Shown here: one piece after another, positions 50,678 to 59,398 of the stretch | How positions within the stretch are numbered: position 1 is the stretch's first letter | Layout of the letters: each line of letters opens with the position of its first letter | Source of the DNA: Methanobrevibacter smithii ATCC 35061 | Lineage (GTDB): Archaea > Methanobacteriota > Methanobacteria > Methanobacteriales > Methanobacteriaceae | DNA length: 64,000 nt | Direction of reading: 5' to 3' | Assembly: GCF_000016525.1 (NCBI RefSeq) | Contig: NC_009515.1 | Coordinates: 584,501-648,500 of the forward strand | Program-made: the position numbers and the translations under genes | The notes under the pieces: model-generated | Databases searched by the model: none | What the model was told of the DNA's origin: nothing | The model's input: the letters and a program-made list of their open reading frames with translations, nothing else

Positions 50678-51967
50678 TTAATTAATTTTTTTCTTTTTCT
50701 TTTGAATAATATGAGTTTGTTTTTCCAATACTCTTGTATCGGAAGGCAAATCTTCGTATAACAGCACACCTGATCCGATAGTGGAGTTATGGCCTACTTT
50801 TACACCTGGAGAAAAACTTGAGTTAATACCCGTCTTTACAGAATCACCGATAATAGCTCCCAATTTACGTCTTCCGCTGTCTATTTTCTGATTTTTAATT
50901 TTAGTTTTAATGGTTGCATTATCAAAACGCAAATTAGCTATATTTGTTCCTGCTGCTATATTGCAGTTAGAACCTATAACAGAGTCACCTACATAACTTA
51001 AATGACTAACATTTGTATTTTCCATAATAATTGAGTTTTTAATCTCAACAGCATTTCCAACATGAACATTATCACCAAAGTAAGTATTTCCACGAATATA
51101 GGAGTTAGGACCTATATCACAGTTTTTACCAATATATACATTTCCTTCAATGTAAACACCAGCCTTAATAACACTTCCCTCATCCAAAAATACTTCACCA
51201 TGAATAACTGCTCCAGCTTCCACTGTTCCTTTAATTTCTGTTTTAAGCTTGCCAATTAATTCTTCATTTACTTCAATTAATTCCCATGGCCTGCCAACAT
51301 CAATCCAATCTTTAGAAGTTTTATGTCCGATAACTGTTTTATTATCTTCAATTTGTAAAGATACTGAATCAGTAATTTCATATTCTCCCCTTTCAGAGAT
51401 TTCTGTTTCACGGATTTTATCGAAAATATCCTTATTAAATATGTAAATTCCAGCATTGACCAAATTACTTGGTGCCTCTTCACGTTTTGGCTTTTCTACA
51501 ATGTTTTTAATATTTCCGTTTTCAATTTCAACAACACCAAATGCTGAAGGATCTTCCACTTCAGTTAAAAGCATTAAAGTATCAGGTGACAAATAATTGT
51601 ACTTCTTAATTATTTCATGAATAATCTCATCATCAAGTATAATATCTCCATTTAAAACAATAATACTATCATCAATAAAATCTTCACCATATGAAATAGC
51701 ATTAGCTGTTCCTAAAAAGTCTTTTTGAGTTTTATAAGAAATATTGACTCCGAAATCACTTCCGTCTCCAAAGTAATTCCTAACAATTTCTTCTTTATAA
51801 CGTACAATAAGCAAAATATCAGTTATACCATTATCTCTTAAAGACTCGATATTGTACTGAATAATTGGTTTTCCAGCTACTGGCAACATTGTTTTAGGTT
51901 TTGTGAGGGTTAATGGCCTCATTCTAGAACCTTCACCAGCACTTAAAATTATAGCTTTCAATTTCAT
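50678..51967 (-). CDS. glmU: Bifunctional sugar-1-phosphate nucleotidyl-/acetyltransferase, GlmU-type
   Basis: 429 residues: nucleotidyltransferase domain (about 1-235) with LSAGEGSRMRPLTLTKPKTM and LNGDIILDD, then hexapeptide acyltransferase repeats (about 245-410). The archaeal enzyme acetylates GlcN-1-P and makes UDP-GlcNAc, needed for pseudomurein and glycan synthesis. GGGG precedes the ATG. It lies just past the terminator of the phosphoglucosamine mutase gene, so the two steps are neighbours but separate transcripts. Confidence 0.9.
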   Translation of the reverse strand: MKLKAIILSAGEGSRMRPLTLTKPKTMLPVAGKPIIQYNIESLRDNGITDILLIVRYKEEIVRNYFGDGSDFGVNISYKTQKDFLGTANAISYGEDFIDDSIIVLNGDIILDDEIIHEIIKKYNYLSPDTLMLLTEVEDPSAFGVVEIENGNIKNIVEKPKREEAPSNLVNAGIYIFNKDIFDKIRETEISERGEYEITDSVSLQIEDNKTVIGHKTSKDWIDVGRPWELIEVNEELIGKLKTEIKGTVEAGAVIHGEVFLDEGSVIKAGVYIEGNVYIGKNCDIGPNSYIRGNTYFGDNVHVGNAVEIKNSIIMENTNVSHLSYVGDSVIGSNCNIAAGTNIANLRFDNATIKTKIKNQKIDSGRRKLGAIIGDSVKTGINSSFSPGVKVGHNSTIGSGVLLYEDLPSDTRVLEKQTHIIQKKKKKIN

Positions 51968-52054
51968 TACCCCATAAGTTATTACTTATAAACTATTATA
52001 ATATGTTAAGTTTATACTTATTAATTAATTTTTTTAATTGAAAAAAAGAAGATT

Positions 52055-52083
52055 AAAAAAAACATGCAGTAATCCGCTGCATG
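52055..52083 (-). terminator. Hairpin terminator of the copy-2 phosphoglucosamine mutase
   Basis: CATGCAG/CTGCATG stem (52063-52069, 52077-52083) with a 7-nt loop and eight T on the minus strand, nine bases after the stop codon. Confidence 0.82.
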
Positions 52084-52092
52084 AAAAAGAAT

Positions 52093-53430
52093 TTAAATAT
52101 TTTCTTTTATGATTTTAACACATGTTTCTTTAATGGCTTGAGCTTTTGTGCTGTCTTTAGACTCTAAAGTTATTCTAATATAATCTTCAGTTCCTGAAGG
52201 CCTTACTAAAACCCAGCTATCATCATTGAAAGTTAATCTGACTCCGTCAATAGAATTAATTTCCTTAATATCATCAAAACTGTCTTTTAATAAATCTTCC
52301 ATATTTTCCATAACGGCTGTTTTGGCTTCTTTAGAACAGATTATTTTTTCACGAATATTTGGGTAAGACGGAATCTCTAAGAGCAATTCGGACAATTTGC
52401 CTTTGTTTGATACAAGTTCAGCCATCCTTAAACCTGAAAGTATGCCGTCAGGACACATACAAAAATCAGGATGCAGCCAGGTTCCGGAAGGTTCCCCTCC
52501 AAATGCAGCATCTTTTTCTATTATGACTTCAGCTACATTTACATCTCCGACTTTAGTTCTTAAAACATTACCTTTTACAGATTCATCCATACATAAACCT
52601 GCATCTACAGTAGTGACTATGTCTCCGTCAAATTCTTTAGACATTAATGCAAGTAAAGAGTCGAATGGGGAAATATCACCATTTTCATCAATTGTAATCA
52701 TTCTGTCTGCATCTCCGTCGTGTGCAATTCCAAGGTCTGCACCAATGGCTACTACAGTTTTCATCAGATTTTGCAGGTTTTCTGCATTCGGTTCAGGATT
52801 TCTTCCTGGGAAAAAACCGTCCGGCTGAGAATTAAGAGTTGTTACCTCACAGCCCGCTTTTCTAAATACCAAAGGAGATATTTCACTTCCTGCCCCTGAA
52901 GCACAATCAATGACAACCTTTAAACCTGGCTTAATATTTACCATACCTACCAGATCATCAATATATCTTCCTTTAATTTCCTCATTAACTCTTAAGCTAC
53001 CTACTTTATCCCAGCTTACTGAAGTGTAAGATTCATTTGAGTAGATTTCTTCAATTTTAGCTTCCTGAGCTGAAGTGTATGCCATTCCGTTAGCATTCCA
53101 AATTTTAATTCCATTGTACTGTGAAGGATTATGTGATGCAGTCAGCATTACTCCAGCATCAGCACCTAATTTATCAGTAGCATAACCTACCAAAGGAGTT
53201 GGAACCATTCCTATTTTAATTACATCTACTCCGCTTTCAAGCAAACCTGCACAAATAGCCTGGTCAAGCATCACATTAGTAGTTCTTGTATCATAACCTA
53301 AAACTACCGTTCCCTCATTACCCAAATAACAAGCTAATGATTTACCGACATTTAATGCAAGTTCACATGTAACTTCAGAATTTATTTTCCCCCGAATTCC
53401 AGAAGTTCCGAACAGTTTTTTAACAGCCAT
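52093..53430 (-). CDS. glmM: Phosphoglucosamine mutase (copy 2, beside glmU)
   Basis: 445 residues: FGTSGIRGKINSE, phosphoserine loop LTASHNPSQYNGI, metal site HDGDADRMITID, GGEPSGTW sugar loop and VRPSGTEDYIR. Supplies GlcN-1-P to GlmU encoded next to it. I chose the ATG at 53428-53430, where all family members begin (MAVKKLFGTSG); the longer frame reaches into the apgM gene. It follows apgM by 13 bases. Confidence 0.9.
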   Translation of the reverse strand: MAVKKLFGTSGIRGKINSEVTCELALNVGKSLACYLGNEGTVVLGYDTRTTNVMLDQAICAGLLESGVDVIKIGMVPTPLVGYATDKLGADAGVMLTASHNPSQYNGIKIWNANGMAYTSAQEAKIEEIYSNESYTSVSWDKVGSLRVNEEIKGRYIDDLVGMVNIKPGLKVVIDCASGAGSEISPLVFRKAGCEVTTLNSQPDGFFPGRNPEPNAENLQNLMKTVVAIGADLGIAHDGDADRMITIDENGDISPFDSLLALMSKEFDGDIVTTVDAGLCMDESVKGNVLRTKVGDVNVAEVIIEKDAAFGGEPSGTWLHPDFCMCPDGILSGLRMAELVSNKGKLSELLLEIPSYPNIREKIICSKEAKTAVMENMEDLLKDSFDDIKEINSIDGVRLTFNDDSWVLVRPSGTEDYIRITLESKDSTKAQAIKETCVKIIKENI

Positions 53431-53443
53431 TGAATCAACTCTT

Positions 53444-54682
53444 TTAAGCTCCAAACTTATGAGCATAGTTCATTAAATCCATCATGATGTTCATAACGTC
53501 TGCTCCTCTAATTCTGCAAAGCCCTCCTTTTGCAACAGCTACTTCAGAGTATTCACAAACATCATCCACTCTTACTTCAGGTCCTGTAATAATAACCGGC
53601 ACAGGATCTCCTGAGTGGTTTAAAACAGAAATTGGAGTTGAATGATCAGCAGTCAAGAAAATATAAACATCTTCAAGTTTTTTAAGTTCACTCATAACAA
53701 CCCTGTCAACTTTTTCAATGAAGTCACGTTTTTCAACAGCCTGCCCGTCATGACCTGCTTCATCTGCCCCATCAATATTTATCAGGAAAAAGTCATGGTC
53801 TGAATTTTTAACCTGGTCAATAATTGTGTCTCTGATATTTTCCAAATTGGTGTCAATTCCACCAGTAACATCTTCCATTTCAATAATATCCATACCGGCA
53901 AATCTTCCTATTCCCATAATAAGACCAGTTTCAGCAATACATGCAGAATTAACTTCATATTTGTCATTTAAAGCTTCTACAACCGGAACTTCACCTGCAC
54001 CACGTGGAATTATAATATTTGCAGGAGGTTCATTGTTTTCTATTCTTTCCAAATTAACAGGATGGTCTTTAATCATTTCATAAGATTTAACTACCAATTT
54101 ATTTAAAATATCTGCAGTTTTTTTAGCTTCAACTGAATCATCTAAAGGTATAACTTCTTTAGGTTTGTTTCCTTCCACTTTAGGATCAGCATCACTTACT
54201 TTATCAGATAGACCTTCACCTCTTAATACTAAAACTGCTCTGTGACCAGTTGATTCCTTAAAAATAATTTTAATATCAGGATAATCTTCCAAAACCATTG
54301 TATTTAACACTTCAACGATTTCATGAGTTCCCTCTCTGATTCTTCCTGCACGTCTGTCAGTAACTATACCATTTTCATCAGCTGTTGAGAAATTACACCT
54401 AAATGCAATATCTCCAGGAATAACATCTACTCCAACACCAGCCGCTTCAAAAGGGCCTCTTCCTGTGTATACTTCGTAAGGGTCATAACCTAAAATAGAC
54501 AAATGAGCAGTGTCACTACCAGGTATAATTCCCGGAGCTATTGAATCCATAATTCCAGTTATACCATTTTTAGCCATTTCATCCATATTCGGAGTATTGG
54601 CTGCTTGGAGAGGGGTTTGATTATCAAATTCTTTAAGTGGACGGTCCCCCATACCATCCATAACTAAAACTATTCCCTTCAT
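53444..54682 (-). CDS. apgM: 2,3-bisphosphoglycerate-independent phosphoglycerate mutase, archaeal
   Basis: 412 residues of the alkaline-phosphatase superfamily. Metal-binding and nucleophile motifs are [34 protein letters not shown] and LTADHSTP. Interconverts 3- and 2-phosphoglycerate. Cotranscribed with the mutase gene downstream. Confidence 0.95.
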   Translation of the reverse strand: MKGIVLVMDGMGDRPLKEFDNQTPLQAANTPNMDEMAKNGITGIMDSIAPGIIPGSDTAHLSILGYDPYEVYTGRGPFEAAGVGVDVIPGDIAFRCNFSTADENGIVTDRRAGRIREGTHEIVEVLNTMVLEDYPDIKIIFKESTGHRAVLVLRGEGLSDKVSDADPKVEGNKPKEVIPLDDSVEAKKTADILNKLVVKSYEMIKDHPVNLERIENNEPPANIIIPRGAGEVPVVEALNDKYEVNSACIAETGLIMGIGRFAGMDIIEMEDVTGGIDTNLENIRDTIIDQVKNSDHDFFLINIDGADEAGHDGQAVEKRDFIEKVDRVVMSELKKLEDVYIFLTADHSTPISVLNHSGDPVPVIITGPEVRVDDVCEYSEVAVAKGGLCRIRGADVMNIMMDLMNYAHKFGA

Positions 54683-54753
54683 AATGTCACCTTAATATAA
54701 TACTTTTAAATATATTTTTCAATAGTTATAAAATTATTTAAAAAAATCAGATT

Positions 54754-54942
54754 TTAGAAACCTATTAAAGGTTTAATTAAAACTTTAATTAAATTTGCAA
54801 CAAAAAACAGCACAAGTATCTTAACCCAGGTACGTTTATCCTTAAAAATCTCATCACCATACCTGCGTTTATAATATACTGCAATAATTACTGCAATAAG
54901 TGTTGAAACAGCAATATCAAAATTAAACTCTACTACAGACAT
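54754..54942 (-). CDS. Small membrane protein (62 aa)
   Basis: Two hydrophobic helices (about 8-22 and 43-60) around a basic loop KRRYGDEIFKDKRTW. I do not recognise it. It lies 36 bp downstream of the DUF92 gene in the same direction. Confidence 0.65.
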   Translation of the reverse strand: MSVVEFNFDIAVSTLIAVIIAVYYKRRYGDEIFKDKRTWVKILVLFFVANLIKVLIKPLIGF

Positions 54943-54978
54943 GATTTACTATCTGTTTTAACTTATTAAAATAATTAA

Positions 54979-55677
54979 TTAAACAAGTAAAATACCGATT
55001 AAAGCTCCGGTAATAGTAGCTATAAGATTTACATGTTCATTTGTAAGCAAATCTTTTCTTTCAAAGACTGCTCCAAGGATACTGTCCATAAAACAACCTA
55101 ATGTTCCAGGAATAACTGCTAAAATAATAGCTAAAACAGAATCATTAATAATTCCAAGCAAATAAGCACAAATACCAACAATAGCTGCACCAATCATACC
55201 TGCAACAGTTCCCAAAACAGATACTGCGCCGTCAGTTCCAGGTTCAACCTTTTTAAAAGTAGTAATTAATCTAGGCTGATGCAATACTCCTATTTCACTG
55301 GCTAAAGTATCTGCTGTTGCAGTAGCTATTGCCCCAATAAATCCTCCGACAAATGATAAGTAATAACCTCCAAATGCAGCCATCATAACTGCTACAATAC
55401 CATTTGAAATAACATTTTTAGAAGTTCTTCTACCTTCAAATTCCCCTAAAGATTTTTTATAGGATTTTGAGAATTTTGTAGCCGCCAAACTTAAAATAAG
55501 GAATATTAAAATTAATAATAACCAGTTAAATCCTGCTGAGAAAATAATGATAACTCCCATAATAATCATAACAACTGATCCAAGAGCGTCTAAGGATTTT
55601 CTTTTGTATGTTAAGAATCCCAATAAAAACAGGATTAGAACATAACCCCAATTAATCATTATTAACTTTTCAACCAT
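54979..55677 (-). CDS. DUF92 (TIGR00297-type) integral membrane protein
   Basis: 232 residues with about six membrane segments. The family motif GGFIGAIATATADTLASEIG and the later PGTDGAVSVLGTVAG and GTLGCFMDSILGAVFERK match DUF92. Plant and cyanobacterial relatives act in phytol-phosphate metabolism (VTE6), so an isoprenoid-phosphate role is possible but unproven in archaea. An ATG seven codons in (MINWGYV) could also be the start. Confidence 0.85.
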   Translation of the reverse strand: MVEKLIMINWGYVLILFLLGFLTYKRKSLDALGSVVMIIMGVIIIFSAGFNWLLLILIFLILSLAATKFSKSYKKSLGEFEGRRTSKNVISNGIVAVMMAAFGGYYLSFVGGFIGAIATATADTLASEIGVLHQPRLITTFKKVEPGTDGAVSVLGTVAGMIGAAIVGICAYLLGIINDSVLAIILAVIPGTLGCFMDSILGAVFERKDLLTNEHVNLIATITGALIGILLV

Positions 55678-55739
55678 ATTATCAACACAATAATATTTCT
55701 AAAGGATAATATAAAAAGCTACCTAATTTAACCATATAA

Positions 55740-55755
55740 TTAATATAATATATTA
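55740..55755 (+). promoter_or_regulatory. Candidate TATA box of lemA
   Basis: TTAATATAATATATTA centred about 25 bases before the lemA ATG; with no Shine-Dalgarno present, a leaderless mRNA is likely. Confidence 0.5.
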
Positions 55756-55770
55756 ACCATAATTTATTCT

Positions 55771-56409
55771 ATGAGAACATTATATAAAATAATTATCGTA
55801 CTGGCTATCTTATTTGTAAGTTTTGAAATTGAAATTGCAATTCCAGGAAGAGGAAGTTTCATTTATGCTTTAATTACCTTAATAATAATTGCAGGAATCA
55901 TTAACTACACCATTTCAATTTACAATGACTTAGTAACTGAAAGAAACAGGGTAAAAAATTCCTGGAGTAAAATTGATGTTCAGTTAAAAAGAAGAACCGA
56001 CCTAATTCCAAATCTTGTGGAAGTTGTTAAAGGTTATGCAAAACACGAACATAACACATTTACTCAGGTAAGTCAGGCCAGAGCTTCATTAATGAATGCA
56101 AGAAATATAGAAGACATACAAAAATCAAATTCCCAGCTATCCCGAAGTCTTGTTAATTTATTTGCAATAGCTGAAAAGTATCCTGAACTAAAAGCCAATT
56201 CAAACTTTTTGGATTTGCAAAGACAAATAAGCGACAGTGAAGATAAAATAGCCATTTATAGAGAAAGCTTCAATAATTATGTTTTAGTCTACAACAACAG
56301 CTGTGAACAATTTCCAAGCAATTTAGTTGCACAGTTATTCGGATTTAAAACTGCAAACTTTATTGAAATTCCTGAAGATGAAAAAACTGTACCGAATGTG
56401 GAGTTTTAA
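55771..56409 (+). CDS. lemA: LemA-family protein
   Basis: 212 residues: two hydrophobic helices (about 4-22 and 31-52; most LemA proteins have one), then the conserved four-helix body with ERNRVKNSWSKIDVQLKRR TDLIPNLVEVVKGYA and FNNYVLVYNNSCEQFPSN. Role unknown in archaea. Stands alone, convergent with eS1. Confidence 0.9.
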   Translation: MRTLYKIIIVLAILFVSFEIEIAIPGRGSFIYALITLIIIAGIINYTISIYNDLVTERNRVKNSWSKIDVQLKRRTDLIPNLVEVVKGYAKHEHNTFTQVSQARASLMNARNIEDIQKSNSQLSRSLVNLFAIAEKYPELKANSNFLDLQRQISDSEDKIAIYRESFNNYVLVYNNSCEQFPSNLVAQLFGFKTANFIEIPEDEKTVPNVEF

Positions 56410-56477
56410 TTTATTATTTTTTTACAATGAAATATAACATTGTGATATAATGAAATGAAAAAAATAAGTAAAAGTAT

Positions 56478-57059
56478 TTAGTTTAATACTTTACTTTTGA
56501 TAATTTCCACTCTTTTAAGAGGGTAGATTTTTTTAGCATTGTGATAAACTTCAGATGCTAATTTACCGTTAACAACAAGTTTTATTAATTCATCGAAAGA
56601 TTTTTCTGCTGCAGTTTCAGCTAATAAATCATTGATAACTTGTCTCATGTATTTTTGTTGGGAAGATTTAGCTCTTCTGGTAGTTACTGCAAGTACATGA
56701 AGTTTAACTTTACGATCATCTTTAGTTTTAACAACAGAAGAAGCATCGATTCTACTGGTTCCTCTTCTAATCATACTTCTTACATAATCAGTAGTAGTTT
56801 TGTGACCAGTAAATTTGGTGTTTGCAACATCTCCTGCTACATTATCAATTTCAAACCTGAGTTTGATGTATTGTTTGGAAAAGTCACCAGACAATTCCCT
56901 CATAGTAACTTCTACTCCCCTACCGATGAGATAATCAGGGTCTCTTGCTGGAGTTTCTCCAATTTCTTTGTCTTCAAAGTTTACTGGTGTTTTAATAGTA
57001 TACCAAGATTTTTCTTTCCATGTGTCACGTACTCTACGTCTTGCTTTTGCTTTTGCCAT
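56478..57059 (-). CDS. rps3ae: Ribosomal protein eS1 (S3Ae)
   Basis: 193 residues of the archaeal/eukaryotic S1e family: basic N-terminus, KSWYTIKTPVNFEDKEIGET, GRGVEVTMRELSGDFSKQYIKL and RRGTSRIDASSVVKTKDDRKV. Small-subunit protein near the mRNA exit. GGTTGATA precedes the ATG. No other ribosomal gene is adjacent. Confidence 0.96.
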   Translation of the reverse strand: MAKAKARRRVRDTWKEKSWYTIKTPVNFEDKEIGETPARDPDYLIGRGVEVTMRELSGDFSKQYIKLRFEIDNVAGDVANTKFTGHKTTTDYVRSMIRRGTSRIDASSVVKTKDDRKVKLHVLAVTTRRAKSSQQKYMRQVINDLLAETAAEKSFDELIKLVVNGKLASEVYHNAKKIYPLKRVEIIKSKVLN

Positions 57060-57488
57060 TATATCAACCTTTTATAGTTTTTCCGTAAATTTTATTATCG
57101 TTAAAAATATAGCTATCGCTATAGTAAATTTAAAAATAGTCCACCAAATACCGTACCTGTTAAATTAAACACAATACAGAATATAAAATAAGATTATAAT
57201 TGATTATAGTTTTATAATCCGTTAATCGACTACTGTGAGTTTTACTCACTTATTTTAAAGAACAATACATTATAAAGTTTTAAATTATTAAAATCCGCCC
57301 TTAAAGGTTATTATTACTTCTTTTCTTCATGATATATAAAGCTTGTTAAATGACTAAACATTTATTCCATATAATTTATAACCTTAGTTATTACAAACTA
57401 AACAAAAAGAATGATTATAATATCATTTTAAAATAGTAAAAACACATTAAAACAAAATAAAAATATGATTTCATAACACTAGTTGGAA
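57060..57488. other. Intergenic region between eS1 and a small membrane-protein gene
   Basis: About 430 AT-rich bases without an ORF. Contains CTTTATATATC on the minus strand near 57331-57341 (a candidate distal eS1 promoter, about 250 nt leader), the inverted repeats TATAGC/GCTATA (57107-57122) and GTGAG/CTCAC (57236-57250), and nothing else I can name. Confidence 0.55.
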
Positions 57489-57514
57489 AATAAGGAGTAT
57501 TAAAACTCCTTATT
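57489..57514 (-). terminator. Probable hairpin terminator of the 120-aa gene
   Basis: AATAAGGAGT/ACTCCTTATT, a 10-bp stem with a 6-nt loop that includes the stop codon; only a short T-run follows on the minus strand. Confidence 0.6.
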
Positions 57515-57872
57515 CCATACTAGGCAAATATTTCTGGTCTGAAGCATAGCTGGACCCGATTAATTTTCCGCTAGACGTATTGTACTGTCTAAAACCACCA
57601 TCAGAATAAGTTACTTCACGATAATAGCTGCCGTCATCTGCCTGATAATTATATTTTACCACTTCACTTACAACATAAACTCCTGAATTCGGCTTAGTGT
57701 TGTCACTTGTGTTTGCAGTTGTATTATTGGTTAGATTTTCAGCAGTGCAGTTAGTAGACACAGTATCGTCTTCATCATCATGGATATCATCAGCAAAAGC
57801 AATTGCAAATGCTATAATGCATGCCCCGACAATAATTGCACAGATTATTATAATCAAATCTTTAGATTCCAT
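57510..57872 (-). CDS. Small membrane-anchored extracellular protein (120 aa)
   Basis: N-terminal transmembrane helix (about 5-24), an acidic DDIHDDEDD stretch, then a Thr/Asn-rich linker with several N-x-T sequons and a C-terminal Tyr-rich beta region (EVVKYNYQADDGSYYREVTY). Start set at 57870-57872 because GGAGGTTG precedes it. Begins 30 bases after the 3' end of tRNA-Thr. Not recognised as a named family. Confidence 0.7.
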   Translation of the reverse strand: MESKDLIIIICAIIVGACIIAFAIAFADDIHDDEDDTVSTNCTAENLTNNTTANTSDNTKPNSGVYVVSEVVKYNYQADDGSYYREVTYSDGGFRQYNTSSGKLIGSSYASDQKYLPSME

Positions 57873-57901
57873 TAAAGCAACCTCCAATTGATTTTTTAAA
57901 A

Positions 57902-57974
57902 AGCCCACATGGGGAATCGAACCCCAGACCTATTGATTACGAGTCAATCGTTCTACCTTCTGAACTATATAGGC
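57902..57974 (-). tRNA. tRNA-Thr (CGT)
   Basis: Acceptor GCCTATA/TGTGGGC (two G-U pairs), D stem GTTC/GAAC, anticodon arm ATTGA-CTCGTAA-TCAAT with anticodon at 57939-57941, T arm TGGGG/CCCCA, discriminator T (U73, seen in other archaeal tRNA-Thr). Its first ten bases are also the last codons and stop of the upstream CDS. Confidence 0.95.
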
Positions 57975-58318
57975 TTAACTATTATATTTGTAATTAAGTA
58001 ATATACAAACATTCCTATAAAATAACACACAACATCCCACCAGTCAGAAACACTTCCAGGTCTTAAAAAAATAGCTATGTACTCACCTAAAAAAGATAGA
58101 AATATTGTAATTAAAGTCAGATATTTTAAGGATGTCACCTGCATATTTGACCTGTATAATGAAATGCTGTTTATTAAAGCGAAAAATAATGGCACAGCCA
58201 GCAGATCATTGAGATAATTATTGAAAAATGGAATTCCCAAATTCTTCAAAACCAGCTGATTCAAGCCATAAACAGCTAATACAACAACCAATATTACAAT
58301 ATTTGTTTTATTTTCCAT
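57965..58318 (-). CDS. Four-helix membrane protein overlapping tRNA-Thr
   Basis: 117 residues with four hydrophobic helices and short loops (RPGSVSDWWDVVCY between the third and fourth); possibly a VanZ-like or DUF-type protein, but I do not recognise the family. Its last codons AAG CCT ATA TAG overlap the 5' ten bases of tRNA-Thr. It starts one base after the stop of a 22-codon ORF. Confidence 0.72.
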   Translation of the reverse strand: MENKTNIVILVVVLAVYGLNQLVLKNLGIPFFNNYLNDLLAVPLFFALINSISLYRSNMQVTSLKYLTLITIFLSFLGEYIAIFLRPGSVSDWWDVVCYFIGMFVYYLITNIIVKPI

Positions 58319-58319
58319 A

Positions 58320-58388
58320 TTATCCGCAAATAGAAAATATTACCAGTGCAATAAGCACTCCCAAAACAATAGTACATAAGTCTTCCAT
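58320..58388 (-). CDS. 22-residue hydrophobic peptide, leaderless start
   Basis: ATG at 58386-58388, TAA at 58320-58322. The peptide starts MEDLCTIVLGVLIALV and forms one hydrophobic helix ending in CG. A TATA box lies about 25 bases before the ATG and there is no Shine-Dalgarno, so the mRNA would begin at the ATG. Its stop is one base from the start of the 117-residue gene (TAATATG), implying coupling. Could be a real micro-membrane protein or a leader ORF. Confidence 0.55.
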   Translation of the reverse strand: MEDLCTIVLGVLIALVIFSICG

Positions 58389-58410
58389 AATAATAATATC
58401 GTGACTACCA

Positions 58411-58420
58411 TATATAAAAC
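58411..58420 (-). promoter_or_regulatory. TATA box of the 22-codon ORF/tRNA-Thr cluster
   Basis: Minus strand GTTTTATATA, 25 bases before the 22-codon ATG. Confidence 0.6.
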
Positions 58421-58445
58421 TTGTTAAAAAAATAAAAAGAGAAAA

Positions 58446-58769
58446 TCAGCTATTCATGAAATTGTAGTGATCAATATATCTTTGTAAAACTTCCTCAACA
58501 GGACCTTCATCACTAACCAGCTTAATTCCTGCATCCTCTGCCTTAATTTTGGATTTGAATCCGTATTTTGTAGAAATTATAACATCACAGTCATTGCATT
58601 CTTGAATAACATCACCGCCCTGATGTTTGGCGTCCTTATCAATAGCCAATTTTCTTGTTTCAACAAAATCAAAGTCATTGTCAACTACATCATAAATAAC
58701 TAATGATACTGCTTTTCCTAAATGCAAATCAACAATATCTCCATTGGAAGATGCAAGTGCAATTCTCAT
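58446..58769 (-). CDS. NifX/NafY-like dinitrogenase-cofactor-domain protein
   Basis: 107 residues of the small RNase-H-like fold that binds Fe-Mo cofactor or Fe-S precursors: MRIALASSNGDIVDLHLGKA, then ECNDCDVIISTKYG. Start set at ATG 58767-58769, one base after the stop of the flavoprotein gene. No nitrogenase genes are near; stand-alone members exist in non-fixing archaea with unknown role. Confidence 0.85.
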   Translation of the reverse strand: MRIALASSNGDIVDLHLGKAVSLVIYDVVDNDFDFVETRKLAIDKDAKHQGGDVIQECNDCDVIISTKYGFKSKIKAEDAGIKLVSDEGPVEEVLQRYIDHYNFMNS

Positions 58770-58770
58770 T

Positions 58771-59340
58771 TTAATCAACTAATTTTTTAATTATATTGGC
58801 AACATTCTGACCAAATAACTTAATAGTGGCTATTCCTTCACTGTCATCTAAAGCTGTACCTTCAGGACCTGCAAATACCATGTTCCAGTAAGTACTTCCG
58901 GCTATTATCATATTGTTAATCGGGAAAAACATTGTCATTTCCTGTAAGGTTAAAGTCTGTCCTCCACGCCTTGCAACAGCAATCGGACCTCCAACCATCC
59001 ATTCTAAAAATTTGTCGTTTCCTCTTGAAACTTTACCTATCCTTTGAAGAGCAGCCATTATGTCTCCTCTTGCAGTTCCAAAGTAAACTGGTGCTGCAGG
59101 AATAAATCCGTCAGCCTGTCTGATTTTTTCAATGATTTCATCCAAACCGTCATTTAAAACACAATTTCCTGTTTTTGCACATCCGTTACATGCAACACAT
59201 GACTGTATCTGTTTTCCTCTTAAGGATATGATTTCAGCTTCAACACCATTTTTCTCAATTTCTTCAGCACAAACTTCCAGAACATCCTGAGTGTTACTGT
59301 TAGCTCGAGGACTGGAATTTAATAATATAACTTTTGCCAT
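58771..59340 (-). CDS. Flavodoxin-fold iron-sulfur flavoprotein / NADPH-dependent FMN reductase family
   Basis: 189 residues. LLNSSPRANSNTQDVLEV is the phosphate loop for FMN; CVACNGCAKTGNC (about 48-60) is the compact cysteine motif of archaeal Isf, which holds a 4Fe-4S cluster; FIPAAPVYFGTARG contacts the isoalloxazine. Probably an electron-transfer or O2/peroxide-reducing protein. Tightly coupled to the NifX-like gene. Confidence 0.88.
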   Translation of the reverse strand: MAKVILLNSSPRANSNTQDVLEVCAEEIEKNGVEAEIISLRGKQIQSCVACNGCAKTGNCVLNDGLDEIIEKIRQADGFIPAAPVYFGTARGDIMAALQRIGKVSRGNDKFLEWMVGGPIAVARRGGQTLTLQEMTMFFPINNMIIAGSTYWNMVFAGPEGTALDDSEGIATIKLFGQNVANIIKKLVD

Positions 59341-59398
59341 AACATCAACCTAAATAAAATTTTGTTAAATAAATAATAAATCTTTTTGAAAAAAGAAT

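Noticed and set aside
57100-57340. Possible small RNA in the eS1 upstream region
   Set aside because: Only weak inverted repeats and a TATA-like sequence; no C/D or H/ACA box pattern, and no stable long stem.
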